Positions 45,136 to 53,795 of a stretch of DNA of 64,000 bases are shown piece after piece. Each line of letters begins with the position of its first letter. Position 1 is the stretch's first letter. The notes beneath the pieces are model-generated. The model was not told the origin of the DNA. It saw only the letters and a program-made list of their open reading frames with translations, and did not search any database. Where the stretch lies: positions 21,811 to 85,810 of the forward strand of contig NZ_JPRM01000011.1 in assembly GCF_000737695.1 (NCBI RefSeq), written 5' to 3'. The position numbers and the translations under genes were made by a program. The stretch is from Flavobacterium hydatis (lineage in GTDB: Bacteria > Bacteroidota > Bacteroidia > Flavobacteriales > Flavobacteriaceae).

Positions 45136-45302
45136 TGTTTAGTGTCATCTTGAGCGGAGTCGAAGGACAATTCTAATTATCCATAAAGTCTAAAATTCTA
45201 AGCTAGTCTAAGAAGTCTATGTCAGTCTCAGTATTCAGTTTCAGTGTTTAGTGTCATCCTGAGCGGAGTCGAAGGACAATCCTAATTATCAATAAAGTCT
45301 AA
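45122..45302. repeat. direct duplication of about 72 bases carrying the TCATCCTGAGCG repeat
   Basis: 45122-45193 and 45231-45302 are near-identical copies, 109 bases apart. Each runs from GTATTCAGTTTCAGTG through GTCATCCTGAGCGGAGTC (first copy TCATCTTGAG) to ATAAAGTCTAA. The inner unit is the dispersed repeat also found at 27525. Confidence 0.85.
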
Positions 45303-45404
45303 CAATCTAAGCCAGTCTAACTATCTAAGCAAGTCTAGCAGTCTAAGAAGTCTAACAATCTAAGTAAGTCTAAAAAAAAATAACCATTTAAGCAGTCTAA
45401 AAAA
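45293..45404. repeat. AGTCTAA/ATCTAAG tract before the GNAT gene
   Basis: The sequence is built of about ten AGTCTAA, ATCTAAG and GCAGTCTAA units and ends in six A just before the ATG at 45405. The same units stand before argH (27735-27779). Confidence 0.7.
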
Positions 45405-45902
45405 ATGATTACACTTAAAATAGCATCACCATCAGATATACCTACAATAAGAGAAATTGCATTTAAAACTTGGCCAAATACGTATGGCGAAATCCTGTCT
45501 CAGGAGCAACTTGATTATATGCTGGATAAATTTTATGAACCAGCACTTTTAGAAGAAAGCATTCGTAACGGACATATTTTTACAATGGTTTACGAGGATG
45601 ATTTTTGTCTTGGTTATGCAGGATATCAACATAATTATCAAGATAAGAACGCTACACGCTTAAACAAACTGTATTTACTTCCTGAAGCACAAGGAAAAGG
45701 TATGGGAAAAATATTAATTGATGCAGTTGAGGCTGCAGCCAAAGAAAAAGAATCAGATATCGTTACTTTGAACGTAAATAGATTTAATAAAGCAGCTTCT
45801 TTTTATAAAAAAATGGGATTCGAAATTGTAGCCGAAGCTGATATTGAGCTTGATCACGGGTACTTAATGGAAGACTTTATTATGGAAAAGAAAGTAAAAT
45901 AA
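45405..45902 (+). CDS. GNAT N-acetyltransferase
   Basis: A 165-residue GNAT. The N-terminal IASPSDIPTIREIAFKTWPNTYGEILS is typical of amino- or peptide-acetylating members. The acetyl-CoA loop is LPEAQGKGMGKILIDAVE (about residues 92-109) with QGKGMG, and NKAASFYKKMGFEIVAE completes the fold. The acceptor is unknown. It is preceded by a long repeat tract and stands alone. Confidence 0.9.
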   Translation: MITLKIASPSDIPTIREIAFKTWPNTYGEILSQEQLDYMLDKFYEPALLEESIRNGHIFTMVYEDDFCLGYAGYQHNYQDKNATRLNKLYLLPEAQGKGMGKILIDAVEAAAKEKESDIVTLNVNRFNKAASFYKKMGFEIVAEADIELDHGYLMEDFIMEKKVK

Positions 45903-46022
45903 TAACCTACTTTATTTAATTCTTAAATAAGTTAGGATTTTGTTTTGTTAATGCCAAAATTAGGAATGTAGCCGTGTTTTAAAAAACTTTTTTGTAATAT
46001 TACTATATAAATCATTTATTGA

Positions 46023-47093
46023 ATGAGAAAAATAAAATACAAAAAAGGCCGAAAACTACAACCCTATTCTTTAGAATATACAGGTCGGCATAAAGACACT
46101 CAGTCGGAAATGCAACTTTTTGTTTACGATGATTTAGAAATCACCGAATATGAGAATTTCAATATATTAGCCATAAACACATGTATTGATTACACTAAAA
46201 ATAATTGGCTAAACATTCATGGTTTAAATAATATAGAACTTATTAAAACCATTGGAGCATATTTTGGTGTAGATGGATTCATGCTTGCGGATATACTAAA
46301 TACGACCAAGAGAACTAAACTACAAGAACAACAAGAAATCCTGTTTTTTAATATAAAATCACTTTTACCTTCTGAAGATTCAGATAACATTAGTGTAGAG
46401 CAAATCAGTTTTATTATTAAAGACGGGGTTTTAATCTCTTTTCAGGAAAAGCGAAGTGATTTCTTTACGCACATACGCGAACGAATTAGGCAACACGCCG
46501 GAATCGTACGAACCAAAAAAGTAGATTATTTACTCTATTTGTTATTAGATGCGGTGATGGAGAATTTTTATATCACGCTCGAGGACGAAGAGAATAAAGT
46601 AGAAGAGCTGATTAATATTACCAAAGGAGATACAAACCCTGTTATTCTTGAAAAAATAGAAAAACACCGTGATAACTTCAACTTCTTAAAACGCTCTATA
46701 ATACCACTCCGTGATTCATTATATGATATAAAAAGTATAAAAGACGATGATACATTTAATGGAATCGAAAAAGAGAATTTTAGTTTCTTTTCCCGATTGC
46801 ATCAAAAAAGTTTGGAGCTTTTAGAGCAAATAGAGTCGGATATGAGTTCGTTAGAAAGTGCTTCTAATTTTTATTTTTCGGCGCAAAGCCATAAAATGAA
46901 TGAAATTATGAAGACATTGACTATAATTTCGGCAATATTTATTCCGCTTACATTTATAGTTGGAGTATACGGGATGAACTTTGAAAATATACCAGAACTT
47001 AAATATCAATACGGATATTATTCTGTTATGGTTGGAATGTTTTTATTGGTGATTGCATTGATAATTTATTTTAAAAGAAGACGATGGTTTTAG
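46023..47093 (+). CDS. corA: CorA family magnesium/cobalt transporter
   Basis: A 356-residue transporter. The large cytoplasmic N-terminal domain carries a long helix rich in Glu and Lys. Two C-terminal membrane helices follow, and YGMNFENIPE at 316-325 holds the GMN selectivity motif. IISAIFIPLTFIVGVYGMN is the pore helix. The final KRRRWF matches the family. It would bring Mg2+ (or Co2+/Ni2+) into the cell as a pentamer. The following 226-base gap shows no gene, repeat or clear promoter. Confidence 0.95.
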   Translation: MRKIKYKKGRKLQPYSLEYTGRHKDTQSEMQLFVYDDLEITEYENFNILAINTCIDYTKNNWLNIHGLNNIELIKTIGAYFGVDGFMLADILNTTKRTKLQEQQEILFFNIKSLLPSEDSDNISVEQISFIIKDGVLISFQEKRSDFFTHIRERIRQHAGIVRTKKVDYLLYLLLDAVMENFYITLEDEENKVEELINITKGDTNPVILEKIEKHRDNFNFLKRSIIPLRDSLYDIKSIKDDDTFNGIEKENFSFFSRLHQKSLELLEQIESDMSSLESASNFYFSAQSHKMNEIMKTLTIISAIFIPLTFIVGVYGMNFENIPELKYQYGYYSVMVGMFLLVIALIIYFKRRRWF

Positions 47094-47319
47094 GGAGTGT
47101 TAATGGTTTATAGTATCTAGAAACATGGACGAAAATAATAATGGATAATCTTATCCTTTATATGACAAATGTCAGCAGAAGCAAGAGGTAATTCCTTTAG
47201 TTTTGTTTCTTTAAAATTAAAAGGATTTAGAACTCGAATATTAATTATATCAGGATGAAATTTTAAACTTCTTGAGTTAGGTTTAGATTACTTTTATAAT
47301 ATTTTTAAATAATAAAATT

Positions 47320-49413
47320 ATGAGTAAAGCGGTATATATAGCGACAAGCGAGCAAAATAGTGGTAAATCGATTATTACTTTAGGATTGATGAGCATGCTA
47401 ATGGGAAAAACTGCCAAAGTAGGTTATTTTAGACCCATTGTAGAGGATTTTATCGACGGCGAGTTAGATAATCATATCGAAACTGTAATCACGCATTTTA
47501 ACCTTGATATAAAATTTGAAGATGCATTTGCTATCACAAAAAGTAAATTAATCAAGAAGAAAAATAAAGGTAAAATAGGAGAAGTACTTGACCTAATTAT
47601 CGAAAAATACAAACGTCTAGAAGAACGTTTTGATTTTGTATTGGTTGAAGGAACCAGTTTTACAGGAGAAGGAACTGTAATCGAGTTAGATACAAACGTT
47701 TTGATTGCTAAAAATTTAGGAATTCCTACCATTATTTTGGGATCAGGAATTGGTAAAACATTAGACGAATTGGTCGATAACCTTTCTTTAGTTTATAATT
47801 CATTTAAAATAAAAGAAGTAGAAGTTCTGGCTGTAATTGCAAATAAAGTTCAAATCGAGAATGTTGATTTAGTAACATCGGGATTGAAAAAAAGTTTGCC
47901 AGAAGGTGTTTTAGTTAATGCTATTCCGGTTATTTCAAGTTTAAACAGCCCAACGGTTCAGGAAATTGTAAATGAGCTAGATGCCAAAGTTTTATTTGGA
48001 GCAGCACATTTAAATAATCAAACAGGACATTTTAGCGTAGGAGCAATGCAATTGCATAATTATCTGGTGCATTTAAAAGAAAATAGTTTGGTTATTACTC
48101 CAGGTGATCGTGCCGATATTATTTTAGGTGCTTTACAGGCTAATGAATCAGCTAATTATCCTACGATATCTGGAATTGTACTTACAGGGAATATCATCCC
48201 AGAGGAGAGTATCTTGAAGCTAATAGAAGGACTTTCGCCTATTGTGCCTATTATCTCTGTAGAAGGAGGAACGTATAGTATTACAAATCAAATCGGTGCA
48301 GTTAAATCGAAAATCTATGCAAACAATGAGCATAAAATCGAAACTTCGATTAATACATTCGAAAAATATGTTGATTTAGATAGTTTATCCGAGAGGTTAA
48401 TCACGTTTGTGGCAGAAGGAATGACGCCAAAAATGTTCCAGTATAACTTGGTAACAAGAGCCAAAAAACACCGTAAGCACATTATTTTGCCAGAAGGAAG
48501 TGATGAACGTATTATTATTGCTGCATCGAGATTATTGGCAATGGATGTGGTTGATATTTCGATAATTGGAGAGAAAAAACAAATAGAAAGTAAGGTAACC
48601 GAATTAGGAATTACTTTTGACTTTGCTAAAATAAAAATAATAAACCCGATAGAATCTCCATTTTATGAAGATTATGCGAATACCTATTATGAGCTAAGAA
48701 AAAATAAGAACGTAACCATTACTATGGCAAGGGATTTAATGGAAGACGTTTCTTATTTCGGAACCATGATGGTTTACAAAGGTCACGCCGACGGAATGGT
48801 TTCTGGTGCTGCACATACTACTCAGCACACAATATTACCAGCTTTGCAGTTTATTAAAACCAAACCAAACTCATCTGTAGTTTCATCGGTATTTTTTATG
48901 TGTTTAGAAGACCGTGTTTCGGTATTTGGAGATTGTGCGATAAATCCTAATCCTACTGCTGAACAATTGGCAGAAATTGCTATTTCATCCGCAGATTCTA
49001 GTGCAGCCTTTGGTATAGAACCAAAAATAGCCATGTTATCGTATTCATCAGGAACATCTGGTAAAGGAGATGAGGTAGAGAAAGTAAGAGCTGCAACCGA
49101 AATTGTTAAGCGTAAACGTCCTGACTTAAAAATTGAAGGGCCAATTCAGTATGATGCGGCTGTAGATAGAAGCGTTGGGAAAAGTAAAATGCCAGATTCA
49201 GAAGTTGCAGGACAAGCAAGCGTACTTATTTTTCCTGATTTAAATACAGGAAACAATACGTATAAAGCGGTGCAAAGGGAAACAGGAGCATTGGCAATCG
49301 GACCAATGTTGCAAGGATTAAATAAGCCTGTAAATGATTTAAGCCGTGGTTGTACAGTAGATGATATTATAAATACAGTTGTTATTACTGCAATTCAGGC
49401 ACAAGGACTGTAA
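47320..49413 (+). CDS. pta: phosphate acetyltransferase, long form
   Basis: Pta interconverts acetyl-CoA and acetyl phosphate. The 697-residue long form has an N-terminal P-loop domain like CobQ (SEQNSGKS at 10-17), a middle DRTGG domain (about 215-325), and the C-terminal PTA domain (about 370-695) with HIILPEGSDERII, MVSGAAHTTQ and PKIAMLSYSSGTSG. It is followed 93 bases later by ackA, forming the acetate overflow pathway. The long form is the type subject to metabolite control in E. coli. Confidence 0.96.
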   Translation: MSKAVYIATSEQNSGKSIITLGLMSMLMGKTAKVGYFRPIVEDFIDGELDNHIETVITHFNLDIKFEDAFAITKSKLIKKKNKGKIGEVLDLIIEKYKRLEERFDFVLVEGTSFTGEGTVIELDTNVLIAKNLGIPTIILGSGIGKTLDELVDNLSLVYNSFKIKEVEVLAVIANKVQIENVDLVTSGLKKSLPEGVLVNAIPVISSLNSPTVQEIVNELDAKVLFGAAHLNNQTGHFSVGAMQLHNYLVHLKENSLVITPGDRADIILGALQANESANYPTISGIVLTGNIIPEESILKLIEGLSPIVPIISVEGGTYSITNQIGAVKSKIYANNEHKIETSINTFEKYVDLDSLSERLITFVAEGMTPKMFQYNLVTRAKKHRKHIILPEGSDERIIIAASRLLAMDVVDISIIGEKKQIESKVTELGITFDFAKIKIINPIESPFYEDYANTYYELRKNKNVTITMARDLMEDVSYFGTMMVYKGHADGMVSGAAHTTQHTILPALQFIKTKPNSSVVSSVFFMCLEDRVSVFGDCAINPNPTAEQLAEIAISSADSSAAFGIEPKIAMLSYSSGTSGKGDEVEKVRAATEIVKRKRPDLKIEGPIQYDAAVDRSVGKSKMPDSEVAGQASVLIFPDLNTGNNTYKAVQRETGALAIGPMLQGLNKPVNDLSRGCTVDDIINTVVITAIQAQGL

Positions 49414-49439
49414 CTTATTAAAAATCTGGAATTAAAAAA

Positions 49440-49506
49440 TTGAGTCTATAAAAAAAAGAACTCAGTAACTTAGAAACGTAGTGCCTTAGCACCTAAAAAA
49501 ATAACA
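49440..49506. repeat. repeat tract before ackA
   Basis: AACTCAGTAACTTAGAAACG and AGTGCCTTAGCACCT units fill most of the pta-ackA gap and end in an A-rich run ahead of the ackA ATG. The tract is of the CTTAG/CTCAG family seen in the arginine operon. Confidence 0.6.
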
Positions 49507-50706
49507 ATGAAAATATTAATTTTAAATTCAGGAAGTTCTTCTATAAAGTATCAATTAATGAAAATGCCAGCAAACGAAGTAATTTGTTCTGGTATGATTG
49601 ACAGAATTGGTCTTGAAAGTTCGAATGTAACATACAAAACTAAAGATGTTTCTTTTGAAGAAAACTTACCAATTGCAACGCATAAAATAGGATTGCAAAA
49701 GGTTGCCAATTTACTTTTAAACGAAGAAACAGGCGTTATAAAAAGTACTTCTGAGATTAACGCTGTAGGACATCGTGTGGTTCATGGCGGAAGTGAGTTT
49801 ACCAAAACAGTTAAGATTGATGAGAAAATAAAAGCCAAAATCAAGCAACTTTTTGAGTTGGCACCATTACACAATCCTGCAAATCTTGAAGGAATAAATG
49901 TTGCCGAAGAGATTTTTGATACAGCTGAACAAATTGCGGTTTTTGATACTGCTTTTCATCAAACAATACCAGTTGTAGCACACAAATATGCTATTCCAGA
50001 CAAGCTTTTAACCGAGAATAAAATACGTATGTATGGTTTTCATGGAACAAGTCATAAATATGTCTCAGAGAACGCTATTAAATATTTAAAGAAACATACA
50101 GATTCTAAGGGTAAAAACATCATTACAATACATTTGGGTAATGGTTGTAGTATGACAGCGGTTAAAGATGGTAAAAGTATAGATCACACAATGGGATTTG
50201 CACCTGCTAATGGGTTAATCATGGGGACAAGATGTGGAGATATCGACCAATCGATAATTTTCTATATGAAAAACACCTTAAATTATTCATTAGATGAAAT
50301 TAACATCATACTCCAAAAACAAAGCGGAATGCTTGGTCTTACAGGTTATAGTGATTTAAGAGATATAGAAGCTCAGGCAGAAAGCGGTAACAAAGAATGC
50401 CAATTGGCACTAGCAATGAATGCTTATAGAATAAAAAAATATATAGGTACTTATACCGCCGTTTTAAATGGTTTAGATGCTATTGTTTTTACCGCAGGAA
50501 TTGGGGAAAACTCATCTTATATGCGAAAATTAGTTTGTGCCGATATGGATTTTTTCGGAATTGAATTAGATAATGAGAAAAATCAAATTCGTTCTAAATC
50601 TAATCGTGAAATTAATACAGAAGCATCTAGAACTAAAATTTTGGTAATCCCAACAGACGAAGAATTTGAAATTGCAAATCAAGTGCATCATTTGCTTAAA
50701 AACTAG
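49507..50706 (+). CDS. ackA: acetate kinase
   Basis: AckA makes ATP and acetate from acetyl phosphate (or the reverse). The 399-residue actin-fold kinase has NSGSSSIKY at 7-15, GHRVVHGG near 84, the DTAFHQTIP block, GFHGTSHKYV, and HLGNGCSMTAVKDGKSIDHTMGF. The C-terminal FTAGIGENSSYMR is normal. It lies downstream of pta on the same strand and ends with a terminator at 50727. Confidence 0.97.
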   Translation: MKILILNSGSSSIKYQLMKMPANEVICSGMIDRIGLESSNVTYKTKDVSFEENLPIATHKIGLQKVANLLLNEETGVIKSTSEINAVGHRVVHGGSEFTKTVKIDEKIKAKIKQLFELAPLHNPANLEGINVAEEIFDTAEQIAVFDTAFHQTIPVVAHKYAIPDKLLTENKIRMYGFHGTSHKYVSENAIKYLKKHTDSKGKNIITIHLGNGCSMTAVKDGKSIDHTMGFAPANGLIMGTRCGDIDQSIIFYMKNTLNYSLDEINIILQKQSGMLGLTGYSDLRDIEAQAESGNKECQLALAMNAYRIKKYIGTYTAVLNGLDAIVFTAGIGENSSYMRKLVCADMDFFGIELDNEKNQIRSKSNREINTEASRTKILVIPTDEEFEIANQVHHLLKN

Positions 50707-50726
50707 ATATAACAGATTATTTTATG

Positions 50727-50758
50727 AAAAAGGCTTCTCTCTGAGAGGCTTTTTTTAT
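50727..50758 (+). terminator. terminator after ackA
   Basis: AAAAAGGCTTCTC (50727-50739) pairs with GAGAGGCTTTTTT (50743-50755), with two G-T pairs, around TCT and within a T run. Confidence 0.85.
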
Positions 50759-50786
50759 ATGAAAAATTGAATAAATGTGATTATAT

Positions 50787-53552
50787 TTGATGATAAATAC
50801 CAATGTTTTGAAATCAAATCTTCTTAAGTCACTTTTCTTTATTTTTATAACGTTACAGGTTCATACTCAAGAACTTCTTCCTTTTGTCGAAAACTATAAT
50901 AAATCCAATTACGAAGGAGATAATCAGATATGGAGTGTTGCACAAGGAAATGATAACGCAATGTATTTTGCAAATAATCATTATTTGGTGCGTTACAATG
51001 GAGTAGTTTGGGAGAAATATACCTTGCCAAACAAGACTATCATTCGCTCGATTATGGTCGATGGCGATAAGATTTATTCAGGTTCTTATAAAGAATTTGG
51101 TTATTGGTATAGAGAAGATGGAAAAATGAAATATGTTTCTATTTCTAAAAACAGGAGTGTATTTGATGAAAATGAGAATGAAGAAGTATGGAAGATTTTT
51201 AAATTTAATGACATCATATACTTTCAATCATTCAATCAGGTTTTTGCTTATGATGGTAAAAAAATCAAGAAAACCAAATTACCTTTTTTAATATCCTATT
51301 GTTTTGTTATCAATAATCAGTTGCTTGTAGCCTCTGTAGAACATGGTGTTTATGTTTTAAAAGGTGATAAGTTAAGCCCCGTAAAAGGATGGAATACCTT
51401 AAAAAACAATGTAATTCATGCCATCGAAAAGTATAAGAACAAAACATACATTTTTACACATAAAAACGGAATTTTCGTAGAGAATAATGGAAGTTTAATT
51501 GCTTGGGATAATCCATTAAACGGAATCTTAAAAACTGCCAATATAAATGTTGCCCGATTTTTAAAAAATAACAAACTTATAATTGGTACAGCAGGTGATG
51601 GAGTTTATATGTTTGATTTTAATGATAATTCTTTTAAAAACATCAATCGAAAAAATGTATTGATGAACAATTCTATTTTAAGTATAGGATTGGATAAAGA
51701 AAATGATTTATGGTTAGGGCTTGATAACGGAATTGCACATATTGAAGTTACTTCGCCAGTATCTATTTTCTATGATAATTCGGGAGTTTTGGGATCGGTA
51801 TATTCTGTTGTAAATATCGAAAAAGGATATTTAATGGCATCTAACCATGGTGTTTTTAAATATGCAGATAAAAAGCTTTCATTGATTCCTAATAGTCAAG
51901 GTCAGGCTTGGAATATAAGTAAGGTCGGATCTAAATACTTTATTGGGCATAACGAGGGAACATTTTTGTATGAAAACGGACAATTCTCTAAATTAAACAC
52001 AACAAATGGTGGTTGGAATTTAACCAAAAGTAATATTGGAAATTGTTATTTTCAGGCAACCTATAGCGGGGTTGTTGTATATAAAGACATTAATAATCTC
52101 GACGAAAAGATAATCTTAAAGGGATTAAAAAAACCTATAAAATATGTAGCTCAAAACAAAAGAAACGAAGTTTGGGCAGCCGATAATTATAGAGGTTTGT
52201 ATAGAATTTTATATAGTGACGATTATGAGACAAAAAAGGTTGAAAACGTTACGCAACACAGTAAAATTACAAATGATTTTGGTGTAAAAATATTTGAGTT
52301 TAGAAAAGAAATTCTCTTTTTAATAAATAAAACGTGGTATACCTATAATTCAATTGCCAATCAATTAGAAAAGAACGAACTTTTTAATTCTAATTTCAGT
52401 AATGTCTCCGATGTAGCTGCTATTGATGAGAGCCATTTTATATTACTACAAGACGGATTTTTATATCACATTTATGCAAATGGCAATAAGTTTATTTGGA
52501 ATAGTATTCAGGAGAAATATTACAAGGGGAAAATCATCAATGACAACTTAAATATTTTTAAAAATAACAATAACTATTTATTAAATCTGGATGATGGTTT
52601 TATTTCCTTTCAGTTAAAAGACATCAATAAAGAAAAATTAAATTTAGAGGTAGAGGCATTTAATGAAGAGAATTTAATTAAGAATAATTCGAGTATAAAT
52701 TATAATACCGAATTGAAGATAAATGTAATCTCAGGAATTTTTGGAGCTTCAAAACCAAATTTGTCTTATAAAATTAATGGAGAGAATAATTTCAGAACAA
52801 TAAAAGATGGTTTAATTGTTTTAAACAATTTACATAGTGGATCTCATGATGTCGAAATATTTAATCATGACGGTTTAAGTTATAGTAAGATTACAAATTT
52901 TGAGTTTGTAGTTGCAAAACCGTGGTATCTTTCTGGTTGGATGCTTTTGTTGTATTTATCTATTATCGCAGGTGTTTTGTATATCTATTATAAATGGAAT
53001 AATATACGTTATTTGCAAAAGCTAGAATTAAGAGAAGAAGAATTAAGACATCAAAAGGAAATTCTAGAAGTGGAATTGAAAGCTGAGAATGATTTAAATA
53101 GTCAAGAGTATCAAAAACATATTCTTGAACTCGAATTGCAAACCAAATCATCAGAGGTAGCAGGTAAATCTCTTTCTATTGCTAAGCAAAGCGAAATGAT
53201 TGAAAAGATACAAGGCATTCTGGATTCTGAAGCAGATTTTAATAAACTTAAAAGTGAAATTAAGAAAGCGATTAAAATTAATGCTGTAAATAAACATGAG
53301 TGGGAAACTTTTGAAAATAACCTGAATCAGATACACAACGAATTTATTACGGCGCTTTCGCAAAAATTTCCTAACCTGACTTCAAAGGATATTAAGCTTT
53401 GCATTTACTTAAAAATGAATCTCTCTTCAAAAGAGATTGCACCTTTAATGAACATCTCATTTAGAGGTGTAGAACTACATCGTTATCGATTAAGAAAGAA
53501 ATTGAACCTTGTACAAGACGAAAACCTCTCTAATTTTCTATTAAATATATAA
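50787..53552 (+). CDS. membrane-spanning sensor and LuxR-type regulator of the polysaccharide locus
   Basis: A 921-residue protein. It has an N-terminal signal segment and then a periplasmic beta-propeller sensor (about residues 30-620) like the one of hybrid two-component sensors, including YLVRYNGVVWEKY-type blades. A Y_Y_Y-like domain comes next (about 625-710), then one transmembrane helix (about 715-738, WYLSGWMLLLYLSIIAGVLYIYYKW), a coiled coil (about 740-800) and a C-terminal LuxR-type HTH (about 865-915, SSKEIAPLMNISFRGVELHRYRLRKKL). No kinase or receiver domain is present, so the signal passes directly from sensor to DNA-binding domain. It sits just upstream of susC and is likely its regulator. 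The ATG at 50790 is an equally good start. Confidence 0.88.
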   Translation: MMINTNVLKSNLLKSLFFIFITLQVHTQELLPFVENYNKSNYEGDNQIWSVAQGNDNAMYFANNHYLVRYNGVVWEKYTLPNKTIIRSIMVDGDKIYSGSYKEFGYWYREDGKMKYVSISKNRSVFDENENEEVWKIFKFNDIIYFQSFNQVFAYDGKKIKKTKLPFLISYCFVINNQLLVASVEHGVYVLKGDKLSPVKGWNTLKNNVIHAIEKYKNKTYIFTHKNGIFVENNGSLIAWDNPLNGILKTANINVARFLKNNKLIIGTAGDGVYMFDFNDNSFKNINRKNVLMNNSILSIGLDKENDLWLGLDNGIAHIEVTSPVSIFYDNSGVLGSVYSVVNIEKGYLMASNHGVFKYADKKLSLIPNSQGQAWNISKVGSKYFIGHNEGTFLYENGQFSKLNTTNGGWNLTKSNIGNCYFQATYSGVVVYKDINNLDEKIILKGLKKPIKYVAQNKRNEVWAADNYRGLYRILYSDDYETKKVENVTQHSKITNDFGVKIFEFRKEILFLINKTWYTYNSIANQLEKNELFNSNFSNVSDVAAIDESHFILLQDGFLYHIYANGNKFIWNSIQEKYYKGKIINDNLNIFKNNNNYLLNLDDGFISFQLKDINKEKLNLEVEAFNEENLIKNNSSINYNTELKINVISGIFGASKPNLSYKINGENNFRTIKDGLIVLNNLHSGSHDVEIFNHDGLSYSKITNFEFVVAKPWYLSGWMLLLYLSIIAGVLYIYYKWNNIRYLQKLELREEELRHQKEILEVELKAENDLNSQEYQKHILELELQTKSSEVAGKSLSIAKQSEMIEKIQGILDSEADFNKLKSEIKKAIKINAVNKHEWETFENNLNQIHNEFITALSQKFPNLTSKDIKLCIYLKMNLSSKEIAPLMNISFRGVELHRYRLRKKLNLVQDENLSNFLLNI

Positions 53553-53611
53553 AAACGCCCTGTTTTTTTAGAGATAATATATTATTTAACTTCAAATTTT
53601 ATCAAATAACA

Positions 53612-53653
53612 ACACATCATTACTACATCATATTGATGTAGAATGGTGTTTTT
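53612..53653 (+). terminator. hairpin after the regulator, terminator or operator
   Basis: ACACATCATTACTACATCA (53612-53630) pairs with TGATGTAGAATGGTGT (53634-53649), with CTACATCA/TGATGTAG as a perfect 8-base core, then a short T run. It fits a terminator, but the core is repeated at 53707 and could also bind protein. Confidence 0.6.
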
Positions 53654-53706
53654 ATGTATTTGTAATTTATTAAAAATCATTAACTTAATGTCTTATTTGA
53701 CTGTTT

Positions 53707-53722
53707 TGATGTAGTCATGTAG
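53707..53722 (+). promoter_or_regulatory. candidate operator upstream of susC
   Basis: TGATGTAG at 53707-53714 is followed directly by TCATGTAG at 53715-53722, a tandem 8-base direct repeat with one mismatch. The same core stands inverted at 53623-53641. The pair lies about 37-52 bases upstream of the -7 element, where an activator would bind. Confidence 0.45.
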
Positions 53723-53758
53723 TATTTCTATTTAACGTACTATAACGTTGTAATTATC

Positions 53759-53766
53759 TAAGTTTG
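53759..53766 (+). promoter_or_regulatory. -7 promoter element of the susC operon
   Basis: TAAGTTTG matches TAnnTTTG and is followed by AC, with transcription likely from about 53772, 24 bases before the susC ATG. I see no good -33 element, which fits a promoter that needs an activator. Confidence 0.55.
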
Positions 53767-53795
53767 ACAAACTAACTTTAACAATTTATTAATAT

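Noticed and set aside
45058..45404. CRISPR array
   Set aside because: The repeats are 13 bases long and directly adjacent without unique spacers, and no cas gene is in the window.
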